A stretch of DNA of 64,000 bases from Phoronis australis. Its lineage: Eukaryota > Phoronida > Phoronidae. The translations under genes and the position numbers were made by a program. Location: positions 249,009-313,008 of the forward strand of contig NMRA01000405.1 of assembly GCA_002633005.1 (NCBI GenBank), read 5' to 3'. A model generated the notes under the pieces. The model searched no databases. It had not been told where the DNA came from and saw only the letters and a program-made list of their open reading frames with translations. Positions 23,897-36,500 of the stretch are shown here, in pieces; within the stretch, counting starts at the first letter, position 1, and each line of letters opens with the position of its first letter.

Positions 23897-24554
23897 GCGG
23901 TTAACTGCGAGTACGGTAAACTATCCGTCTCATCTGTGTGCTGCAGCTATTTAAACTGTGATTCATTTGACCACGTGATAGATAGTGAACCTTATCCCAT
24001 AGAAGAGATCTACGCAACGGCCGACCTGGGGGTACTCGAACCACTCATTTTGTGGGAGATGTAGACCTCTGAGTTTAACCCATTAGGCTCGAAACCTTTA
24101 TCGGAAGGGATGGCACGCTATAAGAAAATGCGTGATGAGCACATCATTTGTATTAAAGACTTTTTTAAGATGAAGTAAATATTGAAAACCGATATGTAGA
24201 TGTGTGAAGACTACTGAAGTTGTGAAAAGCGGAACCTCATTTTTAGTTTCATATGGGTTGCTGGGAATTTCGTCGGAAAAGGCGGGGCCTCTCGTATGGA
24301 ACTTTGTCATGACCCCAAGGACACCATTTCGCACTCTTCTGAGCGACACGTCCCACCATGTAGGCATACACGTACCTCTTCTATGGGAGTACCCCCGGCT
24401 CTCGGAGGGGCGCTGCTCAAAGGGAATCGCCGGACTTTTTCGCGACCTGCCATGTTTCCTGCGAAAGGGTAGGCCTACCTTTTCTGACAAAATTCTCTAC
24501 ATTCACTTTGTGATTACAAAAGGCTCTTTTACCAAAGGTGTTTGGGCGTCAAAC
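23897..24554. other. GH3 upstream region; no gene recognised
   Basis: Overlapping frames on both strands at 24098-24560 do not resemble a known protein. This is the likely promoter side of the GH3 gene, but no core promoter motif was assigned. Confidence 0.45.
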
Positions 24555-24690
24555 GTATAGCCGAGTACCACAGAGAAAAATGTATAGGTCAGAAAGATAT
24601 AGCCGAGTAGCCCCGATAAAATATATAGGTTAGTGAGATATGGCCAAGTAGCCAAGCGAATATATATACATATACATATAGGTTAGTAAG
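24555..24690. repeat. ~56 bp imperfect tandem repeat, three copies
   Basis: ATAGCCGAGTA followed by ATGTATAGGT recurs three times with substitutions, ending in a TATATACATATACATATA patch. Confidence 0.65.
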
Positions 24691-25341
24691 ACTGCAGTTA
24701 GTACAATGTCCGTCGGTGTCGTAACGTCTGTGGATATTTTTGACTGTTTGGGCGGAGCACATTAAAATTAAAAAAAAATTCATAATGCTAGGGCCAATCG
24801 AAGAAACGGACCCCATTTTAACTCGTTCCTATTCCAATGGGATGCTTATGATTAAATAGACCCATATCTGTAGCTTGATTTTTTCAAGATATCCCTTCCT
24901 TTTCTTTCACCGATTTGAAGTACCACATGATTTACCTCAGATGAAAGATTCGGAAATTTCAGCCCTGTATTTGTGTTTGTACGTGCGTTTCGTCACATTC
25001 GAAGCCTTTAGTATGTAAACAGTAACTGTTTCTTTCACATCGGTGTGAACACTTCAACAAACACAAAAACGTAGCACAGTTGTGAATTACCAATGTGACG
25101 GGAAGAAATCTGTACAAAATAGAGGACTATGTAGGCCTCTAAAGAGTAAATGGACATACAAGACCATAGAATGCTTTGACTATCCTATCTGTTGAATAAT
25201 TTTTGTGAGAAAAATAAACACGGCTTTACAACACTTAATTCACGAAACTGGATATACTAACACCATATTTTCCCTTCACCATTAGAAAATACCGAACCGC
25301 ACATTTATGAATGGCTCCACTTTTCGTCATTTCCGTGCGTT
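24691..25341. other. No recognisable gene
   Basis: AT-rich; nothing identified. Confidence 0.5.
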
Positions 25342-25475
25342 CAGTAACACTAGGACCTACGCTAGGACCTATAGCTAAAATCTAGACAAAATCACGTGAT
25401 CTCATTTAAAATACATGGCAATATCTCACATAATCTCGCGAAGTCTTGCTTTTTAGCGAGGTCCTAGCGTTACTG
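25342..25475. mobile_element. CAGTAACGCTAGGACCT MITE, copy C
   Basis: About 134 bp with terminal inverted repeats CAGTAACACTAGGACCT and AGGTCCTAGCGTTACTG. The best-preserved of three copies. Confidence 0.82.
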
Positions 25476-25568
25476 ATTGGGAGGCGGGTAAAACATCTGT
25501 AAACCGGAAGTCGTCATTCAGAGCCAATTTGTTGAGATGTGTTAAAGGGTTGACCCCGTGGAACTTGC

Positions 25569-25695
25569 GAAGTTTAGCAATGTAGTGCAGCCTATGGCTC
25601 TAGAGTAATCGAAGTTTAGCAATATAGTGCAGCCTATGGCTCTAGAGTAATCGAAGTTTAGCAATATAGTGCAGCCTGTGGCTCTAGAGTAATCG
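25569..25695. repeat. 42 bp tandem repeat, three copies
   Basis: Units beginning GAAGTTTAGCAAT start at 25569, 25611 and 25653. They are nearly identical. Confidence 0.95.
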
Positions 25696-25839
25696 TTCTT
25701 TAATCACTCACGCCTCTGATTAATTGCTAAACTGCGTTTTAAAAATACTCTTTCATCATCTTCAATTCACCAATATTCCTTTCCATTTAAGAAGCTTTTT
25801 AAAGACGCATTTTCCATTTTGAGCTAGCTTAAAACGAAA

Positions 25840-26100
25840 ATCGAACCAAGCATTTTACTTTCCTAATCAGACAAGTACTAACTTACACAATTTTTGAGTT
25901 CGCAGTTTTAGTGCTAGCCAAACCCACTAATCTCTGAAGCGTTTTCCCGTGTCGCTGATGGTTTCGATGTTCTTGTCTATAATGGAAAAAGATTCGAATT
26001 CCTATCATAGTGAAGTCGGAATATTATGAAACCGATTTTATGAGAGTAAAAGGCCTAATTCGACTTTCGTTATTTATCCTGAAAAACTGAAAACGTGCAA
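25840..26100. repeat. Foldback MITE family, copy
   Basis: Shares ordered blocks (AACCCACTAATCTCTGAAGC, GATGGTTTCGATGTTC, GGAATATTATGA, CGATTTTATGAGAGTAA) with the copies at 13330 and 47634. Confidence 0.6.
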
Positions 26101-26159
26101 GTTGAAACAAATTTTAGCTAAAAAAAAAAAAAACGTAAACACACATTGTGTTGTAAGTT

Positions 26160-26450
26160 AAGAAATGTTCGCATTTCAAGCGGGCACCCCTGGGCTCGGG
26201 GGGCTCGAACGCCTAGCCCCCCATTTGCCGAAGTGGGCAAAAAGGTCCGTCTCAGAGAAACAAAAACTAGAAAAAAAGTAGAAAACGAGACAAAAGTCCA
26301 CTAAAAAGGCAGGAAGTACAAAAATTCGGTGAATGCACAATTCATAGCTCTGAAGGTACCCCGTGACTCTTAGTAAAAGGTCCAAATTCTCAAAAATTCG
26401 AAACCCCCCATTTGTTAGGCAGGGTGTGCGCATGCGAACGTAAATGAAGT
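26160..26450. repeat. Repeat with AAGGTCC...TTCGA...CCCCCC blocks
   Basis: GGTCCAAATTCTC, AATTCGAAACCCCCCATTT and a GGGTGTGCGCATGCG tail resemble 26895-26990 and 23283-23365, suggesting a dispersed repeat of unknown type. Confidence 0.45.
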
Positions 26451-26739
26451 ATGACGTCTAGTAATAGATTACACGAATCAAAACATATTACTGAAATAGG
26501 ACTGGACAATTCGGAATAGACTTGTAGCGTTTACTGAGGGCTTTCCTGACTACCGATGGAGAAGTCGTTCGACTAAGTTCGACGGACGGTTTAGTAATGC
26601 CATCATAACTTAAATTTCAAAAGTTTGCACCCAGTATTATCAAGAAGGCCTTCCTGGTATTATCAGAATTTCTGAATAAATTTATTTACATTAACATTCT
26701 TTGTGAATTTAAAACCTATATTCCGTCTGTTTAATTGAC

Positions 26740-27060
26740 TAGAAAATGATCAATCGAGTTAAGACTTTTCTCTCATAATATTCCTAACCGTGACCGGATT
26801 TCATTTCCGTTACCAACTCACGTCATTACTAGGGTTTGACAACTCTAAAAAAGCGTTTTCTTGAGTCGATGAGGATTCACTTCACGTTGGTGCTCTCCCT
26901 TTTTTTAGTCCGCCCGTTGCTTTGTTAGGATAAGGTCCACGATGTCAAGAATTCGAGCCCCCCCAAATTGAAGGCTGGGTGCGCGCATGGGTAAAAGAAA
27001 AGGGATCCTATCACGGTAAAGAAAATTATGAGACCAATATCGTGAAAGGACTGCAACTTT
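26740..27060. repeat. Foldback MITE copy interrupted by another repeat
   Basis: Left half (TCATAATATTCCTAACCGTG, ATTTCCGTTACCAACT) and right half (ATCCTATCACGGTAAAGAAA) of the foldback family are separated at about 26893-26990 by the AAGGTCC/AATTCGAGCCCCCC repeat, so the latter inserted later. Confidence 0.55.
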
Positions 27061-28184
27061 AGAACTACAGTAAAATGACCTTGAAGCGTGATATGCTTAA
27101 TTCTGCTAAACGAGAACGACATTATTCTATACTCAGTCAGTTGTCACATTTTGGTTCCTCAACACCCTTGAGCTATCAAGAGACCGTTGATAACATATCC
27201 ATGTCGTAATCAACACTATAAATTATTGTCGCCCGGGCGACAGTGTGCTGAGTGCGATGTCGCCAACATCGACCTATGTAGTAGCCCGTGCGACAATATG
27301 TGTCGAGTGCGACAAAGTATGTCACAACATATCCTACGAATTTGAACAACCACCGATAGTCACAATTTTTCACCCCAGTCATGTCACCACAGTGTTCAAC
27401 AACTAGTGATGAGCTATACTGGTCGACAATTCCGAACAATCTATTACGTTTGTTTTCTTTACAAACTATTTCCTTTCAAAAAGAAATTAACAAGTTAAGT
27501 TGCAAATAAAACGTTTTGCGTTTTTCCCAGGCATATTTTTATGTCGGTCGCGGCGGCTGGTGGACAATCGTTTCAGTTTTCTTCTAATTTGGGAAAGACG
27601 GAGGGCATTTTTTTAGCTAAAAAGCTAGTTAATACAAGTAGTTTGAAATTTAAATGTGGTGAAAAGACAGTAAAGTCTTCGAAAACTACTTAGAAACTGG
27701 ACGAATCCCTCTCTGACTGACAAGACAATTGCAAACAACGTCACGAAGAATGCAAATCCCAGGTTGAAATTCATGTAGAAACAATTTAAAAACTTGGACC
27801 TAGATAGCGCCCCCTGTTACAATACCAATTAGAAGATGCTGGTTTTTGCTCTTATCCTAATGTGCCCTTCTGACTGCACCTGATTCAACTTTTACCACAA
27901 AAGATGTCAAAACAAAATCGTTCGTTTATTCATGTTTGTAATTATATAATTTTATTTATTGATATGATTAAATATATAAATTATTTGTATATTTATTTAT
28001 ATTTATGCATCTATTTATTGTTGAACTTATTATGGTCCTTATTATTTTGCTAATAGACTTCATATGACAAGGCGGCCCAGATAGGCTTTTTACTTTTTCG
28101 AGTCATCCGTACTTCGATTCATTGACCTTCTTAATTTGTTTCTTTTACTTTTACCATAGTTTTATCAGAGTGTTGTGAAGTGTG
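27061..28184. other. No recognisable gene; 14 bp perfect palindrome at 27228
   Basis: GTCGCCCGGGCGAC at 27228-27241 is a perfect palindrome set in AT-rich sequence. Strongly AT-rich around 27930-28020. Nothing else identified. Confidence 0.5.
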
Positions 28185-28330
28185 ACTTCCGGTTGTGAGG
28201 ACAAGTACAGTTAGATAAAGCCTCTCTAAACCGCTTGCCAAGTGGCAATTGCTTCTTGGCCGAATGGTTTAGATGCTTGACCGTCGCTCGCTCAACCTCT
28301 GTTCAAGTCCCACAGGAGACACCGAAATTT
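28185..28330 (+). mobile_element. tRNA-derived SINE fragment (copy 2)
   Basis: TGGCCGAATGG at about 28258 fits the Pol III A box and TGTTCAAGTCC at about 28303 fits the B box. The acceptor stem does not pair properly, so this is not a functional tRNA. Matches the decayed copy at 6872. Confidence 0.65.
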
Positions 28331-29275
28331 TCTACACGTCGTAATTTATGTCTATTTTAGAATGTTGTATTGTGTTATTTTATCACTGAAAAAACGAGTC
28401 TCAAGTTGTCTCATCACGGTGGTGGTTAATTGGTATACGCACACACTCATAGGCAAAATCGGTTGTAGCCATCATGTAAAATGATAATTGAGTAGTGGTT
28501 TTATGCAACACCTAGCGTTCGAGACAAATCCTACGACACTGAGGTAGTCTCCGCCCTTCGCCGGAGGTTTGTGGTCCCGCGAGACTGCCGCTCCGAAACT
28601 GAGAATCTCTGCATCCATTGAGTGGCCGTTTGAACGCGACGCGACACCTACAGAAAGGAACAGACACTACAGAAGAACTATTAGCCAATAAAAGAGCGAA
28701 GATTGCAGCAAGTGCGGTCCTTGGTTAATGGAAGATTTTTGTTTTTGTCCCGGTACGTTCGCTTGTCAAAGACATATGCAGCGGTGTAGCTGTATTGTTT
28801 TCGTAGTATCTGTGGTTTTGTTGTAAATTTCTATGATATTTATCTTATATGAGTGCATGCAGACACTTCTTAAATGTGTCCTTGTAAAATAGTTTGGAGA
28901 ACCGCATACCGTGCCTAATGAAATGTGTCGTTAGTTACAGCACGGAGCGACTGAGTGAGAGAGGCTTTATCCTATACAGCGCAGCCATAGGCACTCTCTC
29001 ACCCGCCGCTCGCCGTTATACTATGGTTTATAGAAGGTATTATATAAGAGCGATCCAATATGGAGGACGTGTTATGACGAGCGGCTGACTAGAGGTGTCT
29101 TTGGTTACAGTTACGCCCTGAAATTAGTAATTTTCTGAAGTAGGCCTAACTGAAATAAGTCGTCTAGGCCATTTCTAGATTGGTTAAAACATCAAACTTG
29201 GGGTTAAATCTAATGCCATTTTTTGTAGCATTTTAGCTCATAGCTGTACTTATTGTTTATGGTAATCAGGTGGGA
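28331..29275. other. No recognisable gene; locally GC-richer 28500-28760
   Basis: A CpG-containing stretch at 28500-28760 could be a promoter, possibly for a non-coding first exon of CCDC13, but there is no direct sign of it. Confidence 0.3.
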
Positions 29276-31232
29276 TTAGGCAGGGCTCGACATAACGAGC
29301 TGCAGGTCGCATTTGCGACCTGAAATTTGGAAATGTGAGCTGAGATTTTTGTCAGCTCGTATCAAGTCGCAAAATGCGACCTGGAATTTCCAACGAATGC
29401 GAGCTGAGTTTTTACACTTCTCAACAGATACCTGGCAAATACAAAGCAGCTCTTGTTAATCCAACCGTTATTTGGTTGTTGCCAAATCCAAGTTCAAAAG
29501 AACACTAACCGAGAACAGCCCTCCCGATGACTTGTAAGCAAGTTGCGTGAACATGGGATATGCAGAATCGATCTTTGACGCGTTTCATTGGCTAACACTT
29601 TCGGCCACTTTTGTAAATTCCTGGATTCGCCAAAGAAAGTTTCAGTGACAAAACTTCACAAAACAACGGTGTTTCTACTAATTCTTAAGTGATCAACTTA
29701 CCAAACTTTGTGGCGGATAAGATGTCCTTATTACATGTACCAAATATACACGATAATATCCCTGATATCGCACTGCGGAACCGTTTGCGCGCAAGCGGTC
29801 CTGACAGACAATCGTGACTTAGACTGATATGTGCTTCTCCTTTTTATCGTATTAAGACAGACAAAGTGAAAATGACAACCTTATTAATCGCCAAACGACG
29901 GTCACGTCTTTACTTTCAGTTGCCAAGAAATTCTCAAACCCTTTACTTGTTTCTGGGGCTACGTGCGCGAAATATGATTTGTCTTTCACACGTTGTTGCC
30001 AACGTAAAGTGTAGGCCTACTCCAGCGATTCAAGTGCGTGAACTCACGCGTGCGCACCACTTCAAAGAACAGCGACAGTCCTAAATGAAAGAGTATACCG
30101 GCTTGGCTCTGGTTTATTTGAAAATGAACTCAGATTCCCAGCCGTTATAAAAGACCCGATGTCCCAGGACCGATATAACTGTTTCCAGAGGTCGATTTTC
30201 TGCAAACCCTGTATTCTATGCCCGTAGCCAGCTATTGCAACTAAACTGGCAGTAGATGCGAAATTGTGGTTCAAGTTAGCGAACTTTTCGTTCTTCTCTT
30301 TATACACCCCCCCCGGCAACTTTTCGCTCCCTGAACCACCGTCGCCGTAAACTGTTCAGACTCCTATAGAAACAACGTTGTTCCGGCTGAAGTGGGCAGT
30401 TAAAAACGATATCCAGAAAGTCACCCCTACTAGATGGAGTTTGCCTCGCAAAATCGTATTATTATAACGTTTCTTACCATTGCAGCGTTTTAATATCTTG
30501 TTACCCGCACAAGCCTACTCCCTACCTTTAAAGTGTTTCATAATAAGTGCTCACTGATCTATTAAAAGTCCCCCCTTAAATTTTGAGAATTTCCAATTAA
30601 GCGCCCACAGTTCAAGCTAGCGCCCGTCATAGCGCACTACAAATGACCGCGTGTGGTTTAAAATTGACACGCAGCTTATATGGTGTGTCACTTTCATTTT
30701 ACACAGCTTCAGTTTTCAAAAACGTCTTTTCACAATATGTAAAAACCAAATCCCAGCTTTGTTTTATACCTCGGAAAGAAAGTTAACACTGGTGAGATGC
30801 GTGTCGTTTTGTGACTGACCTATTTTTCCCGTACTTGGAAGGTATTACCCGAGTTAGTTTGAATCATTAACGACTTTGATGACAGCCAGTAGCAGGCCAG
30901 ATCTAACAAAATCCCGGATACTTTTTCAACGGGCATTTTCTCCCTTTTCACATCGCAAATTTAGCTACTCGAATGCACAAGTCAGTTAGAGAGCACTGAT
31001 TCAACTTTCACGTCGGCAACTTGCCTTGCGCTCTAGAGTCTTTCAGTGGCCGTCGTGAAGAACAGTAACGCCGTACCTGCATGAATGAAGTCAATTTTGA
31101 GATCCGAATTTTGTGAGTATTTTGCGACCTGAAATTTACGAATGCGAGCTGGATTTTGAAAATGCGACCTGGGATTTTGGCTAGGTCACAAAATGCGACC
31201 TGGCGATTTTAATAGCGTCGAGCCCTGTTAGG
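29276..31232. mobile_element. hAT-like DNA transposon, 1947 bp, TTAGG target duplication
   Basis: The ends CAGGGCTCGACATAA (29281) and its inward mirror CAGGGCTCGACGCTA (31227) are terminal inverted repeats of the CAGGG type common in hAT elements. TTAGG flanks both sides (29276-29280 and 31228-31232). Subterminal regions are packed with GCGACCTG motifs, including a 20 bp palindrome (29312-29331, two GCGACCTG-type halves). No intact transposase is visible inside, so it is non-autonomous or decayed. A 5 bp duplication is shorter than the usual 8 bp of hAT. Confidence 0.75.
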
Positions 31233-32339
31233 TGAAAAGAAACCTCAACATTTGTCGGCATACCAGCTGGGCTGGCCCAGTTCAGAGGGTGGCATGTGGA
31301 AAATTTCTGGCTTACACTGGTCACAGCTCTGATTCCCCAAGCCCCAGACAACTTATATGGAGCCTATTCAGCTCGCCCTTTGTATTGATGTAGATCTGAG
31401 CTAATGAAGTGGAAAGGTAATAGCTAGCACTACTTTCTTAACAATGGTGGTCTTTATTACACTCAAATTGTTTTTATCTGGCATTTGCACAGAGTTAAAG
31501 TCTGCAATGTGGAAAGCAGTTTTAACTTGGTACATTTTAAATCTAACAAAAGGACTAAAAAGTTCATTTGTGTTGATCTTGACAAAGGTCCACTTCCCAA
31601 AGGAACCTTTGGTTTTAAATATGTTTCATACCTGTTTTCATTACTTTAACTTAATACTCCTGTCTAATTGTTTTTTTCTTACGGGTTAGGGTTGCTATCT
31701 TTTTATGTTGTGTTTAAACAAAGTATCAAAACAACTTAGAAGTCAGTTAATTGTGAACCCATCCCTGAATTTTCCAGATTACAGCTACACCAATCATGTC
31801 GCAGCAAACAAAACTACACGTGCTATTAGTTCAATTTCAATTTTTATTAGAACTCAAATCATAAAATATATACGAAATAGCAAATATGGTGATAGCCAGA
31901 CTGAAGATTTGGAACCTCTGGACAATTTTGGTTGCAGTAACTACGTAACTATTGTAGCTTTTTCTCAGTCATAAAAATGAAATCACAGCTATTCTGGATA
32001 GAGACGAAGGTCATTGTCTACCTCATCCACTGCTTGCACTCTCTCGTTGACTACAAAGCTAGCCATCTTAGTTGTCTTCACAGGTGTTCCATTACAACTA
32101 CAATCTTACTGTCAAAATTGGCACGTTTCCTCGAATAGCAGTTTTCCGGTTAGTGTACTACTGGAGTAAAGTAGTTCGGCATGCACTGAGCTATAAGCGA
32201 TGTTTTAAAAATTATTGACATCTAATTTAGTCACTGTGTGTTGTTTGTAGATGTTTCAATGTAGCTTAGTTGTATATTAAAAGACTAATCCACATGATAT
32301 TGTTAACTCTGATTAGCGTTTGTAAATCACCGAGTATAT
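31233..32339. other. No recognisable gene
   Basis: Short open frames at 31444-31974 have no recognisable similarity. AT-rich. Confidence 0.5.
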
Positions 32340-32760
32340 CAATACGCACAGTTGTTTATCTTCAATTGTACCCAATGTTGGTAGTTTTTAGCATAACAGT
32401 TCATCTATTTTTAAATATGGAAAACCAAACTTAGTTGTTTTTTCCATCTGAATACAGCTGTGGTATTTGTTTTAAACGGAAACTGTTGGTTAATGAATTT
32501 TGAAAATTCATATATACAGGGAGAGATGTTTACTATAGTTTATGGTCTCATAATTACACTTAATTGGGTCTTGCTCGCACCGGACAATGCGGTCATCCCA
32601 ACTGAGTCCGACTCTGGCGCCGCGCTCTCTTTAATCCCTGTAAAAGCCACTCAGAAGGATGAGCCGTGAAAAGTCACGCATTTCTTTACAAATGCGTGAC
32701 TTTCGTGTAAGCGTATTATTCACGGCATGGGTCCTGTATATTCACGGCTCTGGCTCTGTA
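32340..32760. repeat. Dispersed ~400 bp repeat with terminal hairpin (copy 1)
   Basis: Matches 51345-51690 along its length (TTAATTGGG-CTTGCTC, CACCGG-CAATGCGG, TAAAAGCC, GTAAGCGTATTATTCACGG). Near its end AAAGTCACGCATTT and AAATGCGTGACTTT form a 14 bp perfect stem (about 32670-32703), nested within GCCGTGAA and TTCACGGC. Confidence 0.75.
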
Positions 32761-33281
32761 CTCTGCCATTAGGTAAACACAAAAGAGCAAGTGCCACCGA
32801 CCCATAACAAACACTGATCGAAGTTACTTTTGTGCGGAACCAAGCAATTGTCATGTTCGTAATGAGTGTGTTGCAGCCCAAACTGATGCCTACAAGAAAC
32901 TGATTTGGTGCATTTCAGTTTGGTGCGGATTGGGGGGCCAAACTGATGCCTATGCCAAACTGAAGCCATCATATGTTCCCTAATTACTACTGATGGTTTA
33001 TAGTTTTTAATGGTTATCAGAATTATATTTGATGACAATGAGTGCATGGTGGTGCGTAATACTTTCTTAGGACACTTCACAAGTTCCCCAATGTAATTAA
33101 TCCATATGACCTGCATATGGGAGCACTCATTGTTGTCAAGCAGTGACATGTCCGTTCTTCTCAAGTCCAGCAACAACCATTTTTATTTGAGTTGTATTCA
33201 GTAAGCTTGCTAAATCAAGTGTTTTTTATAGGAGTCGTGGTTTATTGCTTGTTTACGTAATGCACAAAAATCAATTTTCAG
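32761..33281. other. CCDC13 upstream sequence
   Basis: No gene. A CCAAACTGATGCCTA block occurs twice (32878 and 32938). It precedes the first coding exon; TCAATTTTCAG at 33271-33281 is a splice acceptor, so a non-coding first exon must lie further upstream. Confidence 0.5.
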
Positions 33282-33285
33282 TGCA

Positions 33286-33516
33286 ATGGACAATGAAGCT
33301 TTACAGAAGCAATTTGAGTTGCTGCAGGAACAACAGTCCAAAAAGTTAGCGCGACGTAAGCAAGCTAAAGCTAAAGAAAAAACGGAAACTAAGCCTGCTG
33401 CTGAGAATACGTTTGGAATCAGTGACGACCTTGACCTGAAACTATCCGATCCTCCACCGCCAGGCAGCTCCTATTTGTCAGAGGAACTTGTCAATCATCT
33501 GAACGAGCAAATCAGG
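33286..33516 (+). CDS. CCDC13: CCDC13 coding exon 1
   Basis: Residues 1-77. The acceptor at 33280-33281 lies 4 bp before the ATG; donor AGG|GTGAGT. Starts MDNEALQKQFELLQEQQ, the conserved N-terminal helix. Confidence 0.93.
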
Positions 33517-36500
33517 GTGAGTGCAGGGGCATTGATGTTTGATTATGTAATGTGTTGGGAGTACAGGCTATGGCTATAGGTGGCATATACATTGTCTGCT
33601 CATATTTCATTGAAGACACGACTTTGATCTGTTTTTACTAGTTTAATTTCTGTTCTTTCCAGCTCTCTAAATAGAGATCTAGTCTTTACATCACAACAGT
33701 GCAATAGAAATCCAAATGACATCAGTAGGTAACATAATTTAAAACGCGATATTTCGAGACACATATCTCATCTTCAGGCTACTATTTACTACTAGTTCAC
33801 AATGAAACGCACATCAGAAATGACAAATGCAATATAACACGTGAAGTTGGCATGCGCAACTATGATGATAAAAACGTATATAAAATACGTTGCTGTGCAA
33901 CATAATGAACAGATCACCTAAATAATGATAAGAGTCCTTCCAGTTCCAGTTAGCTGCTCGTTAAAACTAGGTTTTTCAAACATTATTAGAAGCGACTCTA
34001 ATATTCGTAACCTGTGTACGTCATTTTCAATGTATCTAATGACGGTATTGTCGACAAACTCCTGACGAGTTATCCTGCGACCATGAACATTTTGAAAATG
34101 GTCTTTTATGGAGCCGTTTTGTAAATGCTGCTCTGTCTCATACTAGCCATTAGAGCATTCAGTAAAGTGTCACTCTGTTTTTGATACATGTTGCAGGAAC
34201 TAAAGGATGAAAATGGAAGACTGTACAAGCTGTTGAGTGAAAGAGACTTTGAAATCAGGCAACTGAAGAAAAAACGAGAGGAAGACAAACAAGCAATCAG
34301 TGGTATGTTCCCTTCATAGCCTTCGGTGCAGTGGTGGTTTCAAGTGAATTTCGGTGTCCCAAAATTTAGACTGCCCTAACTGGAGAATGGTTGCCAAAAA
34401 CTCAGTCTGGTGTCTTTTAATGTTGATGAGGATTATATTATTAAACGATGGACATTCAACCAGGTGAAAAATTCATAAATCCAACTTCTGGAACTTAGTG
34501 TAAAATAATTTTCCTGACTTAGCGGAGTCACTTAATAGCACGAATGGGGTCAAAGTTAAGTTCTCTCACTCATGGTCCAGGGCCTTGCAGTTGTTTTCTA
34601 TGAACACTGGCAGAGGGCAAACCAGTCGGTCATCAGTCCCCAGCAGAAGGAGCCATGTGGCTCTGCAACATTAGGAAAATTATTTTACGGCAAGTTGCAC
34701 AAGTTGTATTATTACTATAATTATAATTGCTATTGATATTATTGTAATTACCATCATTGTAATTACCATCATTGTAATTACCATCATTGTAATTACCATC
34801 ATTGTAATATACAGGTGGAGGTGTGGCAAGTGACCAGGTGGCCACGAGGATTGTAGAGTTGTCGAAAAAAGTGAGAGAATTAACAGCTGAGCTAGAGAGT
34901 GAGAAGACGAAGAGCAAACAGTATGCCAAGAAGTGTCGGGACTTGCAGAAGGAGGTCAGGTTTGAACCAAGGGTGATAGTGGGCTGTGTTGTTACAGACC
35001 TTGGAAAGTCTATATTCAGTATTTGTAGTAATGATAGCAAGTCTGCAGTTTAGAGTGTCTCTAAAATATGGGGCGCTGAAATTCAAGCCAAAATTGAATT
35101 TTCTTGATTTTAAAGATTGGGACATCGGTAATTTTAGCATTCATCATATTTCACACATAATGGTCACTGCATTTTATGTTGTTATGTCTGAGATGAAATC
35201 ATTTTAAATTGCGGCCAATTTAAAATTTGTCTTTCTCGTAATTCCTGAATTTGCGATAGCCAATATTTCATAGTTCCAAAGTTTGGTACAAGCTCCGACC
35301 TTGAGTGAAATAATTCAATTTTCATAGTCCCAAACTGGAGAATTTTTTATCGTACTTGCGAGTTATAGGTAGTGAGATCGTGTATTTCATGGCAATCTCT
35401 TGAAGACTTGCGTACTATCATCAACCTTGTGAGGCAAAAAACTGGCATGTTTAAATTAAAAAAAATTGTCATGAATAGAAAGTGCTTAAATTTTAAGTTT
35501 TGATTACATTGGAAAGATTATGTCATGTTTTCTGTTCAGGGTTTACTTCACCATTACACTCACTAGAAGACATTTAATAAAAAAGAGAATTATTATATCC
35601 GCTTTTATAAGTGCCCTGGGCACTTCGGAAAGTCATGGAAAGGAGGGTGCTAATTCATTGAAAACGTAGTCACCGAACAGGTGAATTGTGAGTAGGGCTG
35701 TTCCAGTAAAATCCATGTGGGAGGGGGGGATGGCAGTAGAAATAAAAATTCATGGGTGGTGGTCTTCAGAAAAAAACTCAATTTATGGGTGGTCGTTCCT
35801 GTAAGAAGTGATGCATTAAAAATGGGTGGTATTTTTTGACCTGTTAATGTTGACAAGATGGTTACTTCAGCCAAACACATCTTCAAAGAAATTAAAACTC
35901 AAAAAATGCAATTGGCATATATCCTAACTTATCCCAATACAAAAAAGCCCATATTGCCAGTGAACAGAGTGCAATATATTCACTAAGCCATTAATCAAGT
36001 CATGGGCAACTTGATTTGAGCCAACTATTTGTCTGCAGTCCTATTGAATTGAAAAGTTATGCAACACTAAACTGGTGTTAATACATATAGGAAAATTGAT
36101 GATTTTTAAATAAAAAGTATGAGGAGTAAGATAAACAAGTTCCAATATTCACTTGACATTGAAGTATAAAAGAGTTCGTGGCGACAGTTTGAGATTCATA
36201 GATCCTTATAATTGAAAAAAATGTTCATTGAAATTATACACACATGGTGAACAGAGACACCTGGTGGCTGCCAAAAGTGTTGCTCACAGGCTACTTTAGT
36301 TTTTGACGATATTGGACAAGACAACTAGTTCTTGTCTGTCAATCATCTAAGTTCTTAACAGGTCCTCCTGGAGGCAATTTGTTTGCAAGTGTTCGATTTT
36401 ATATTTTAACCTATTAAAAATAATTAAAAAATTATGGGTCATGGGTTGGAGAAATAAATGAAAAATATGGGCGGTGGGTACGAAATAAAAGTGCCTTCCC

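Noticed and set aside
24098-24560. Overlapping open frames of 118 and 130 codons on opposite strands
   Set aside because: Neither has recognisable domains and they shadow each other; not supported as a gene.
25569-25695. CRISPR-like regular repeats
   Set aside because: Head-to-tail minisatellite with no unique spacers, in an animal genome; the same holds for the 41, 44, 56 and 79 bp arrays.
28250-28320. Possible tRNA gene
   Set aside because: A and B boxes are present, but acceptor and anticodon arms do not pair; better explained as a SINE head.
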